37,176 nucleotides of DNA from contig JAGBBX010000037.1 of assembly GCA_017938245.1 (NCBI GenBank), positions 1 to 37,176 of the forward strand. The letters run 5' to 3'. The notes below the pieces were generated by a model that saw only the letters and a list, made by a program, of their open reading frames with translations, was not told the origin of the DNA and did no database searches. Each line of letters opens with the position of its first letter. The stretch's first letter is position 1. Positions 1-8,000 of this stretch are shown piece by piece. The stretch is from Bacteroidaceae bacterium. Its GTDB lineage: Bacteria; Bacteroidota; Bacteroidia; Bacteroidales; Bacteroidaceae. A program made the position numbers and the translations under genes.

Positions 1-111
1 AGGATTGATGCCGATTTTGCAACACACGAAACAGAAAAACAGCATTTTTTCCCCTTCGAACAGAAATTCATTTTAGATAAAAACAGATATGTTCATATAT
101 ACGAAGAATAG
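1..111 (+). CDS. C-terminal end of an unidentified protein (cut by window edge)
   Basis: The first 36 codons are open in frame 1 and end at a TAG at 109-111. The visible tail is rich in Phe, Lys and Glu and ends in RYVHIYEE. No start is visible because the gene begins before the window. It lies just upstream of the DUF5675-like remnant and the lipoprotein gene on the same strand, so it may be another small member of the accessory cluster. I do not recognise the family. A chance open frame cannot be excluded at this length. Confidence 0.4.
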   Translation, partial: RIDADFATHETEKQHFFPFEQKFILDKNRYVHIYEE

Positions 112-183
112 TATTTTACCGCCAAATATGTATCTCTCAAACACATTGGATTAAATTAGCGATATTGATTATCAACGTATTAA

Positions 184-447
184 AAGAGAAATATAATTCC
201 TAAACAATACAACCGGCAACAATTTGAATGGTATGTTGACAAAGTGCCTGGCAGAACCGGTATAGCGATACACCGAGGTACATCTGGAGAAAATACAGAG
301 GGGTTTTTAATGCCAGGAACAGAGTTTTATTACGACAGAATTATTAATGACTACAAATTAAAAGGGTCTAGAAACAAAGAAAAAGAATTGTTCGATTTCT
401 TTGGCAAATATGGACAAAATGGAATTAGAATAAATATCGGCATATAA
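184..447 (+). pseudogene. 5'-truncated DUF5675-like gene remnant
   Basis: The frame opens right after a TAA at 181-183 and runs to 447. Its conceptual product contains VPGRTGIAIHRG, ENTEGFLMPG and a Lys-rich C-terminal helix. This resembles the C-terminal half of DUF5675 proteins, whose usual pattern is close to VPGRSGILIHxGNTxxDTEGCIL. The N-terminal half is missing: the bases upstream (112-183) hold stops in all useful frames. The Cys usual in the TEGC motif is Phe here. The only candidate start inside is GTG at 244. It ends 5 bases before the lipoprotein gene at 453, the same arrangement as the second remnant at 3334-3426. I read it as a broken toxin-like or phage-like gene; the family call rests on motif memory only. 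Confidence 0.6.
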
Positions 448-452
448 ACATT

Positions 453-1235
453 ATGAACAGTTTTACTTTAAAGGTTATCCTAACCATTGCTATTACCCTT
501 ATTACCACCTCTTGCAGCTTCGTAAACGAGAGACCGTACGTAAATAAAGATGTAACATTATGCGACAAAGAATTTTTAAAAGGAAAAGTGTCTTCAATTA
601 TTTATGATGATGAACAAGGATATGATTCAATCTTGTTTGTGTATAACAGCAAACAACATCTTGTAAAGACTGTTTATTACTCGGATAAAGAGGAAAGGGG
701 TTACTGTAGATATAGCTATAATGGTTTCAACAGAATAGACCAGCATTACTATGACAACAACCAGAAGGAAACTTCGTATAGCATTATTGAATTTGATGAC
801 AATAAGAATGTTACTCTATGCAGAGATTATGGCTATATATATCCCGATACAACCAAGATAATCTTGTTGTATATGATACAGAAATCATACAACGAAAACA
901 ATCAACAAAGCGATGCTTTTGAATACCATTGCGATGGGATACCACCATACAAATACTATTACAGCTACAATAATGATGGGACAGAAACAGAGGAGTGCTT
1001 TCTGGCTGTAACCGGTGACATATACAGTATCACAAAAAGGAAAAAGGATAACAGAGGAAATATTATAGAGGAAATCAAGAACTTTCCGGGTGACACTTAT
1101 GACCGGACAAGTTTAAAAATAGAATACAAGTACGACGATAAAGGCAATTGTATAGAGCGTAGATTTATGGCTGAAGCGCCGGTAAGATACCTTAACAAAT
1201 ACTCAAAAAGAAGAATACACTACTTGGATGAATAG
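453..1235 (+). CDS. Exported lipoprotein with YD/RHS-like strand repeats, possible immunity protein
   Basis: A 260-residue protein. It has a hydrophobic N-terminus ending in ITTSC with Cys at residue 21, so it is probably a lipoprotein. The rest is rich in Tyr, Asp and Asn, with short repeated strand motifs such as SYNGFNRIDQHYY and YKYDDKGNCIERRF that look like the YD repeats of RHS-type proteins or of Bacteroidetes wall-associated lipoproteins. No catalytic motif is visible. It starts 5 bases after the DUF5675-like remnant and was probably cotranscribed with the intact ancestor of that gene. By position and export signal it could be the partner (immunity) of a peptidoglycan-targeting protein. 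That role is inference. Confidence 0.8.
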   Translation: MNSFTLKVILTIAITLITTSCSFVNERPYVNKDVTLCDKEFLKGKVSSIIYDDEQGYDSILFVYNSKQHLVKTVYYSDKEERGYCRYSYNGFNRIDQHYYDNNQKETSYSIIEFDDNKNVTLCRDYGYIYPDTTKIILLYMIQKSYNENNQQSDAFEYHCDGIPPYKYYYSYNNDGTETEECFLAVTGDIYSITKRKKDNRGNIIEEIKNFPGDTYDRTSLKIEYKYDDKGNCIERRFMAEAPVRYLNKYSKRRIHYLDE

Positions 1236-1321
1236 TCTTTCTTGCCCTTTACAGTTAGATTCGTATCTCGCAAATACACTCACAAGCGCTTACACTTTCA
1301 CAATTGAAAAAAGGCTTATTG

Positions 1322-1338
1322 ATAGTAAGAGTTACTAT
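1322..1338 (-). terminator. Weak hairpin after the 311-aa lipoprotein gene
   Basis: ATAGTAA and TTACTAT form a 7-bp stem with a 3-base loop just past the stop of the minus-strand gene ending at 1351. On the minus strand it is followed within about 10 bases by a run of T (CCTTTTTTC). The stem is short and AT-only, so terminator function is uncertain. Confidence 0.3.
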
Positions 1339-1350
1339 ATGAACACTATA

Positions 1351-2286
1351 TTATTTTAAAACAGGACTATCACTGCTTATTCGCACCATCACCGCGCTAT
1401 CGGGCCAGAAGCCAATTTCTTTTGCGGTTTTAAACAAAAGGGTGTTGTCGCTGAAAAGTTCCAATGTAACCCCGCAATCGGCATCCAAAAAGAAACGCCC
1501 TGTGGCAGTATTTCCACGTGTTGGAACAAGCAGATGAGCTTGTGGTAAGTAGTTGCCATCACCGCTAATCTCCGGCATTTGTATTCTTGCACCACCTAAA
1601 AACACACCACCGGCTACAAGCAACAGCGAATCACCCTTTGCGGCTATGCCTATACTAAAATCTTGCCAAGGGCCGTTATTCTCCCACCCCCACTCTCCTA
1701 CAAACGGGGTGGGCACAATGCCCGCAACTTCAAATTTATTTACAGACGAAACATCTGCATCGGGTACAAAGGCATTCTCTTTATATAAATCTACCACCTC
1801 GGTTGAAAAAGAGTAATTCTCGCTGTTTTTACGCACAAGCACCCCGCTGTCGGGCCAATAATTTACATTACCGCTTATTTTAAACGTAAGCGTATCGAGT
1901 GATTTTAACTCAAAGACAAGAGGATGGTACTCATTCTTTGGATATTTCTGGAACACACTAAAATATTGGTTCACAATTGTGCCAACTGCACTGTTACCAC
2001 TTTTTGGAACAGGAATACAAACCTGAGGTATGGCATTGTCCTTGCTATCGCTCAATGGGTTACCCGTCATATAAAAAGGTTCCTGCCTCTCCCAGAAAAA
2101 TGCCACAAGCAACGAATCGCCTCGCTCGCCTATGCGCACCGAGAGATTTTGAATAGTATCATTCGCTCCTACACACTCCCAACAACCCACAAACGGTGAG
2201 GGAGAGATGCCCGCAACATCAACCTGTTTATTGCCACCGCAAGCAATAATAGTTAACACATTAAGAATCACTAATAATCTTTTCAT
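1351..2286 (-). CDS. Two-repeat lipoprotein paired with the GH108 lysozyme, candidate immunity protein
   Basis: A 311-residue protein with a signal ending IIAC (Cys at residue 16), so a likely lipoprotein. It is an internal duplication. One unit begins near residue 22 (VAGISPSPFVGCWECVG) and the second near residue 184 (VAGIVPTPFVGEWGWEN). Both then carry a GDSLLVA strand, a P-x-S/R-GN-x-A-x-G motif and a YWPDS or FWPDS strand near the end. I do not recognise the family. The start codon lies 3 bases after the stop of the upstream lysozyme gene, so the two are surely cotranscribed and probably translationally coupled. A lipid-anchored periplasmic partner next to a peptidoglycan-cutting enzyme suggests an inhibitor or immunity role, which is inference. 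Confidence 0.85.
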   Translation of the reverse strand: MKRLLVILNVLTIIACGGNKQVDVAGISPSPFVGCWECVGANDTIQNLSVRIGERGDSLLVAFFWERQEPFYMTGNPLSDSKDNAIPQVCIPVPKSGNSAVGTIVNQYFSVFQKYPKNEYHPLVFELKSLDTLTFKISGNVNYWPDSGVLVRKNSENYSFSTEVVDLYKENAFVPDADVSSVNKFEVAGIVPTPFVGEWGWENNGPWQDFSIGIAAKGDSLLLVAGGVFLGGARIQMPEISGDGNYLPQAHLLVPTRGNTATGRFFLDADCGVTLELFSDNTLLFKTAKEIGFWPDSAVMVRISSDSPVLK

Positions 2287-2289
2287 AAG

Positions 2290-3099
2290 TTACTTTTTTA
2301 GGTGCCTGCTTTTGAAAATAGTATCACAACCGAACTTATTGCCTATATCATTTATACGATAAAACCAACCTTCTATATAACGTTTCTGTTCAGGATGTTT
2401 GTCTATTATAGCATCACAATGTTCGGCACGAGACTTCAGCAGTTCTTTCTTCAACCATTTTTCATCCACAGAGTTCACCGCTTGATTAGTTTTATCGCCA
2501 ATGTAACCATCTTCCTTTAAATTATACCCTATCTTATTTAAGGCCTTCTGCAAAGAACGAATTGCAGTACTTGGACCTGAATTAACAGAAAAATCATAAA
2601 TAAGTTTCATTACATTCTCATTATCCAATAATCCAAACCCCCTACTATCCCATTCTGCTTTATATAATTTTATAGCATCGCTTTTTGTTAAGTTTTTAAC
2701 ATTATCAATATTAACACCTGCTTTCTTTTTATATGTATCAAGGAATGGTTGTGTTATACCCATATTAGTTTCACCGCCGCGGTCGAACTTATCATTAACG
2801 TAACCCCCTTCATAATTTAGTACCATAGGTATTGTAGCATAAAACAATGAGTCGCTACGATGTTTTTGTGCAGAAAAAGAGTCTTTTTTATTCTCTGCTA
2901 ATTCATCAAGATATTCTGGTGCAATCTCACTCTTGAAAGAATCTCCATTGGGATAATTCTCTACAAGAGAGTACTTTACAGGGAAGGACGATTGCATTAA
3001 AAAACTTTGAATAGCTTTATTCTTTTTCCTTTCACTTACAAGTTCATCCATACTATCCGATTGAAATTCCTCAATCATTTCAAAATCATTGTCATTCAT
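2290..3099 (-). CDS. Glycoside hydrolase family 108 lysozyme-like protein
   Basis: A 269-residue protein. Residues 1-85 are polar and acidic with no signal peptide. Residues 88-180 match the GH108 lysozyme fold: the EGGY motif with the expected catalytic Glu at residue 97, followed by VNDKFDRGGETNMGIT, where the family shows a Gly-Gly-x-Thr-x-x-Gly-Ile-Thr signature. Residues about 185-225 (ALNKIGYNLKEDGYIGDKT) match the small peptidoglycan-binding domain that often follows it. It should cut the glycan strands of peptidoglycan. The lack of a signal peptide fits release by phage-type lysis or by a contractile secretion machine. No phage or secretion genes lie nearby. It is the first gene of a two-gene unit with the two-repeat lipoprotein. 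Confidence 0.88.
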   Translation of the reverse strand: MNDNDFEMIEEFQSDSMDELVSERKKNKAIQSFLMQSSFPVKYSLVENYPNGDSFKSEIAPEYLDELAENKKDSFSAQKHRSDSLFYATIPMVLNYEGGYVNDKFDRGGETNMGITQPFLDTYKKKAGVNIDNVKNLTKSDAIKLYKAEWDSRGFGLLDNENVMKLIYDFSVNSGPSTAIRSLQKALNKIGYNLKEDGYIGDKTNQAVNSVDEKWLKKELLKSRAEHCDAIIDKHPEQKRYIEGWFYRINDIGNKFGCDTIFKSRHLKK

Positions 3100-3143
3100 A
3101 ATACATTAAATTTTAAGTTTATCAATGACACAAAAATATAGCA

Positions 3144-3176
3144 CAAATATAATTATTTGGTTGCGAAATTATCAAA
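3144..3176 (-). promoter_or_regulatory. Promoter of the GH108/lipoprotein operon
   Basis: On the minus strand a perfect -7 box TATATTTG (3151-3144) is preceded by TTTG (3176-3173) with a 21-base spacer, matching the Bacteroidota TTTG/TAnnTTTG pattern. The predicted transcript starts around 3137, leaving a leader of about 40 bases before the ATG at 3099. Confidence 0.7.
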
Positions 3177-3242
3177 ATTTTCACATTATTCTCATAAATT
3201 ACATTTTAATGTTTAGGGAGTTTACTGCATTTTGTTAATAAA

Positions 3243-3305
3243 CCTAAAAAAAGAAGGGTAATTCTGTGCTATCTGTTGACAACGGAGCGTATGCTGCATT
3301 ATATT
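3243..3305 (+). repeat. Direct repeat copy A (about 60 bp)
   Basis: It shares CCTAAAAA, then GAAGGGTAATTCTGT, then TGTTnACAAnGGAG and TATGC with copy B at 4332-4386. Small indels of two bases between the copies break any shared reading frame, so it is probably non-coding. Copies A and B bracket the second DUF5675-like remnant and the 230-aa gene. Confidence 0.75.
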
Positions 3306-3333
3306 CGTAACAAAAAACTAATATATGTAGTAA

Positions 3334-3426
3334 AGAAAAAAAGAATTGTTTGACTTTTTTGAAAAATACGGGCAGGCGGGCATAAAAATAAATGTAGGCC
3401 CTCATTCTGAAGAACTTTATAAATAA
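3334..3426 (+). pseudogene. Second DUF5675-like remnant (last 30 codons)
   Basis: Following a TAA at 3331-3333 the frame reads KKELFDFFEKYGQAGIKINVG and stops at 3424-3426. This matches the end of the first remnant (KELFDFFGKYGQNGIRINIG, encoded just before 447) at nearly every residue. Only the final helix and strand of the domain survive. It ends 8 bases before the start of the 230-aa exported protein, mirroring the 5-base gap after the first remnant. The first is a longer and this a shorter relic of paralogous genes. Confidence 0.75.
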
Positions 3427-3434
3427 CTAATATT

Positions 3435-4127
3435 ATGAAACGACTTTTTTTAGCTCTTATTCTATTGGTTACAACGATACTGACAGCCACGGCGCAGTAT
3501 TTCCCCGTTGACACGGCACGGCTAAATAACGCCTACAGAGCAATCGTCAAAGGGGTTAATACCATTGAGAAGCAACAAGAATTCCTTGAGGCCTTTCCAA
3601 CAACCTATATGGAGTTCTATTACACGTATCAATATTTTGAGGACGATAATTACAATCTTTCAATGGCACAGATGTTATATAGCCATTTAAATATCCTAAG
3701 CGATAGTTTGTACCTTGTAAACGATTCTCTCTATTGCAGTAAATTGGTAAATCTTACAATTGGAATACGCGATACAGATGGAGGAACTGAGCATCTTCAA
3801 GAAATCACACACAAAGCAATGCTAAAGTATGAAAAGTGTATGATACGTGCTATACAGCGCCTATTTAAGGCCTACCAGCTTCAATTTTGGTCATTTTTTT
3901 GGTCAAGTGTCGCTTACAGTGAGGGATGGACAAATCATTTTCTGGAACTTTATGGCCGATATTTCGAGGAATATCCAGACTTTGTACGCACGATGGCTAT
4001 TGCCTTCGAGTATTACAATGGAGGTATTTGTTATTTAGATGAGTTTCCACATTTGCAGGAGAAAAAACTTAAGAAAGATGGCTATAAATACAATTTTGAC
4101 GGTTATCGTTATTACAAAATAGATTAA
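3435..4127 (+). CDS. Exported protein of unknown function, 230 aa
   Basis: A clear type I signal peptide (hydrophobic residues 4-18, then ATAQ with cleavage after about residue 20) leads a mature protein rich in Tyr, Phe and Leu. Predicted helices include one around YTYQYFEDDNYNLSMAQMLYSHL and a stretch ending in YKYNFDGYRYYKID. No known domain is recognised and no Cys lies in the lipobox position, so it is probably soluble in the periplasm. It directly follows the second DUF5675-like remnant, and the pair is bracketed by the direct repeats. An orphan immunity role is possible but is inferred only from position. Confidence 0.8.
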   Translation: MKRLFLALILLVTTILTATAQYFPVDTARLNNAYRAIVKGVNTIEKQQEFLEAFPTTYMEFYYTYQYFEDDNYNLSMAQMLYSHLNILSDSLYLVNDSLYCSKLVNLTIGIRDTDGGTEHLQEITHKAMLKYEKCMIRAIQRLFKAYQLQFWSFFWSSVAYSEGWTNHFLELYGRYFEEYPDFVRTMAIAFEYYNGGICYLDEFPHLQEKKLKKDGYKYNFDGYRYYKID

Positions 4128-4331
4128 AATTTGCGATAAATTCACAACAACGTAATTGCTTCGTGGGTTTACTTTTGTCGAAAAAAACAATGGAACCAAA
4201 ATGATTAAGTATTTTCGACCTTGCAACGATGTTTGAGGGAGACTCTGTGGCTAAGTATCCAAAATCGCGTGTATTAGTTTCGACTAATAGAATATGTTAT
4301 GGCAATAAATCTACTCTCAGCAAATTTGTAG

Positions 4332-4386
4332 CCTAAAAAGAAGGGTAATTCTGTAATTTGTTAACAAGGGAGTATGCCGAGTATTC
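4332..4386 (+). repeat. Direct repeat copy B (about 55 bp)
   Basis: Partner of copy A at 3243-3305, with the same orientation and the identical 15-base core GAAGGGTAATTCTGT. Start-to-start distance is about 1,090 bases, so the A-to-B unit contains exactly one toxin-like relic and one exported-protein gene. Confidence 0.75.
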
Positions 4387-4435
4387 TTGACATTGTGTTT
4401 AATTAATATGAGGGTGACCCAAAAATATTTATGTC

Positions 4436-4554
4436 GGGGGTGAATAAAAAGTAAAGTTCAAAGCTTGTGCAGGCTTAAAAACCGCAGTTTACTTTGCGTA
4501 AATGAGGATTTTGAAGGCAAGCGTAACACGTAAATTTACGTCTTAGTCACCCCC
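4436..4554. repeat. Small inverted-repeat element, possible MITE
   Basis: GGGGGTGA (4436-4443) and TCACCCCC (4547-4554) are perfect 8-base inverted ends of a 119-bp segment. Inside, ACGTAAATTTACGT (4528-4541) is a perfect 14-base palindrome close to the right end. No clear target duplication flanks it and it has no coding capacity. It could instead be a terminator or regulatory structure downstream of the minus-strand lipoprotein gene ending at 4586. Confidence 0.35.
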
Positions 4555-4585
4555 TATGGATATCTCTTTAAACAAGCACAAGGCG

Positions 4586-4969
4586 CTACTCGGAATAGTA
4601 GTTTATGGTACGTGTATCGACAAGCAGACCTTCGGGGCCACCCTCGTGACTCGACATATTATGCAGGCATACGTCGAAACTGAAACTGCTCCAGATGAGT
4701 TTTCCGCGATTATCGTCGAAATACCTCTGCATATCGGCGCAAACGCCTTTAAACTGCGCTATGGCATAATCTTTCTCACAGGGTTTCTTGGATAGCTCTA
4801 CATTGACACTATCTACATTATTCATTATCTCACCCGGAATCTTCAATGGGTTCTCATTTACAACAATTTTGTATATTGCCAAAGGACCGTCAAGTTCGCA
4901 AGAGCTAAACGAAAAGCCAATAACAAGCAATGCCAACAAAATTGTAATTCTACTTATAATATTTTTCAT
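4586..4969 (-). CDS. Small lipoprotein of unknown function, 127 aa
   Basis: The N-terminus MKNIISRITILLALLVIG followed by FSFSSC (Cys at residue 24) is a lipoprotein signal. The remaining ~100 residues contain four further Cys (in KKPCEK, KGVCAD, FDVCLH and the lipidated one aside) and no domain I recognise. It lies downstream of the six-gene surface operon on the same strand but is separated from it by a strong terminator at 5020-5056, so it is probably not part of that operon. The 8-base inverted repeat TCAATTAT/ATAATTGA (4986-5003), just upstream of its start, could be an operator. Confidence 0.75.
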   Translation of the reverse strand: MKNIISRITILLALLVIGFSFSSCELDGPLAIYKIVVNENPLKIPGEIMNNVDSVNVELSKKPCEKDYAIAQFKGVCADMQRYFDDNRGKLIWSSFSFDVCLHNMSSHEGGPEGLLVDTRTINYYSE

Positions 4970-5019
4970 AACATATACTCTTTATTCAATTATCCATAAT
5001 TGAGGAATTAATAGATGCA

Positions 5020-5056
5020 GTATCCTCACAGCATCCTAAAAAAGCTGTGAGGATAC
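5020..5056 (-). terminator. Terminator of the giant surface-protein operon
   Basis: GTATCCTCACAGC (5020-5032) and its perfect complement GCTGTGAGGATAC (5044-5056) form a 13-bp stem with an 11-base loop, 13 bases after the stop of the 1,360-aa gene. The sequence downstream on the minus strand is AT-rich but lacks a long T run, so it is a strong hairpin with a modest tail. Confidence 0.8.
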
Positions 5057-5069
5057 CACCTATTATGCG

Positions 5070-8000
5070 CTATCTTCTCTTCGGTAACTTACGTTTCTCG
5101 AATACTATTATATCATCATTATTCACCTCCTCGGTAGCAGCGTTCATAACAGCCTTAAGCTCGAGCTGACGACGCTTAATCATATCGGGAACAATGAGAC
5201 CTGCATCATAGTCGGCAGTTGTAAACGATACTGTATTACCATATATAAACTTATCCTCGTAATATACGAATGAACGATAGTAATAGGTTGTATTCGGTTT
5301 AAGCTGTAGTGCCTTAGAAAATAGTCCGGTTGACGTATTCAGTGTAACATCTACCTCACGTGTCACATTCTCGGTATCGTTATCGAGGTCAGACTTGCTT
5401 GGTGCATACTCGAATCCGACAAAAATCTTATCGGTTCCCTGGGTATTGATGATATTAAGGACATCGCTGTTCACCTTACCTTTAAGTGTTGTCCACTCGT
5501 CATTGAGCACCGCCTCGAATGTCTGAACATTGAACCCGTTCTCGGGTTTACTACCCACATTCAACTCTTTTACCTCACTACGGTATATCTTCTCGCTTCG
5601 AGCAGGCTGTACCGACAGACGGCAGTAGAACTTAGAATCCCAATTTAGGTCGGGGAGCTCCAATTCCCACTCGTGTTTGTCATTCTTTTTTCCCTCATCG
5701 ACACTCTTGAATATTGTCAAAGGGTCGTTCATCTTCTTATCCTTCGATATTTCAAAGAATACAGTTCGGTTCTTGTCGGCCTCGCTCTTTATTGAGTCGT
5801 TTATGAGTTTCCACAAAAGGTCGTTTACTCGTCCTCGCAATGTTCCGTTATTGCCCTCGACACTTGGTGGGTCAAGTGTTACCTTATATTCGAGTTTCTT
5901 TGTCTTGAATTGGTCTATTTCACTCTTATAAGCAGTCTTGACACCATCGACAGTCTTCTCTACCACATATCTGTAGTAATAGGTTGTAGATGGGTCGAGG
6001 TCTTCCAACAGGAATGCCATCATATAGATATTCTTTTTCTTGTCGAGTTCCCAGGCCGCCTTATTATCGACACGCTCGTCATCGGCAGTTCCCATATAAA
6101 TATCCTCTATTTTCTTGGAATATTCTATTGTAATCTCCGATTTTCCATTGCCATAGGGATAGGTCACATCGGCAGTGAGTGTAGCTTCATCGGCCTCGGG
6201 CACCTCTATGAAATTATCTATAGGTGCAGGAATCTTGAACGATATGGGCTTTGTCTCTATATGCTCCTCGCCATCATCGTAGATAACCTTTGCAAAGTAT
6301 GTGCGACCGGGTTCCCAACCTTTCTCGCTTAATATGCCAATGTCGTAATCGGCTTTTTCGTGGTCGCGGGTAATCTCCGATGCCGGAATCTTAAAGATTC
6401 TCACAATAATCATCTCATCGAGATAGTCGCTGCGGTCGTAGGGTTGGTTGCCATCCAGTTCAACTCCTCCACCATTCTCCCACGTGTCATCATCCTCGCT
6501 CACTACTACCTTATATTTAGACTTATCCGAGATACCTACAAATCCTCGGTCGGTCATAGCTCCCAAGAATACATTATCGTAGTTTACGCTTGCCTTAAAG
6601 TCGTAGAACACAGGTTTACTTTTGAACGTAACCTCTTTACCCAAGTATTTTTTACCTGTTGTATTGTCTATTAAGAAGGCACGATAAGTGTACTCTTTCT
6701 CGGGCTGCAACTTGCCATCGACATCCCAATAGAAGCCTCGGGTTCTAAAGTCGTTGAGCAGAGCAGTAAAGGTAAGATTACCCGGGTTCATTGTAATTCC
6801 GACAGTGAATTTATTGTCCATATGGTTATAACCCTCCTCGTCCAATACCGACTGGTGCACCGAGCCATTTAGCAAAGCACCTACCGATGTAATATCCTCG
6901 GGATTGAGTGTTTCAGGGGCATAGTAGTTTTGGAAGCCTGCATCCCAAGAGTAGCTATACATATATTTGTCGTTCACCGAGTCATAAATATATGCCACAG
7001 CCTTAAATATCTCTTTTGAGTAGTCGCTACGCTTAATAGTAGTCTCCATTGTTGTGTCCTTAGGTACTCCACCCTCGAAGAGTTTAATTCTATCGAACTC
7101 CTCATTTGTCTCTATGTCACGAAGTATGAAACCACCCTCGTTAACATAAGGACTTTGCAGCGCATCCTTTTCGAAAGTAGCCTTTAGCTTACAATTATCG
7201 TAGGTCTTGTCAACCTCACGTATTGTAACCTTATAGGGGATATAAAGCTCATCTAATTTACCTATGATACCATACCCTGTGAAAAATGTATTATAGGCAT
7301 AAGGATAAATAGAGAGTTGACGTCCTTTAAGTTCGGGCCTGTTAAGATTTACGCTGAAACTTACATCATTGGGACTTATCGCCTTGAATTCACCAAGATT
7401 CTCGGCTACATAGTCGGGTTTCTCGTCATATAAAGCGTAAGGCGAGTCATCAACGAATATAAGTCCTGCATCGTACGGGAATATGAGCCTTAACGTATTC
7501 TTTAGCGTTCCCGAATACTTGTAACCGGTAAATGTTCTTTTTGTTATCTCACTGGTATTTGGCGCTGCATCCAATCGGTAAAGTTCCCAGAATACCGTAG
7601 GCTCTATATCGAATTTCTCCAAGAAATCACTTAAAGTGAAAGAGAAGGCATCATTTGCGACATAAAATCCAATATCAACCAAGGCACCCCACTCTACCAC
7701 AAAATTGGTTCCTTCGTTTAGTCCGCTGAATATCTCGGAACGCTCTTTGAACCAATCGGGCTTGTCCGATACCTCTCGGTCTATCTGACCGAATTTATAT
7801 GTCAGCTGTGCCGAGACTTTTGGTCCCGTACCAAATTTAAACTGAAACTCGAGTCCCTCACCGGCAATACCTATTCCCACTTTTACGTGGAAAGCAAGGA
7901 AGAGTTCTCCTTTCAGACTAATCTCGCCCGAAGCATCTTTTTCAAATTGCAAGGGATTCTTTTTATTATCCTCTTTACTGTCGGTCCACCTTACATCCTT

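Larger units (their letters stand above)
4128..4585. other. 458-bp gap with decayed sequence, one repeat and one inverted-repeat element
   Basis: No convincing gene is visible. A TACTTTTG box on the plus strand at 4170-4177 looks like a promoter without a good -33 partner. A 35-codon open frame at 4229-4336 (beginning MFEGDSVAKYPK) ends inside the start of direct repeat B and looks like a relic rather than a gene. The rest holds repeat B and the 119-bp inverted-repeat element. Confidence 0.5.

Noticed and set aside
4556-4795. A 79-codon plus-strand open frame
   Set aside because: It overlaps the small lipoprotein gene on the other strand, which has a clear lipobox signal, while this frame has no signal or domain.
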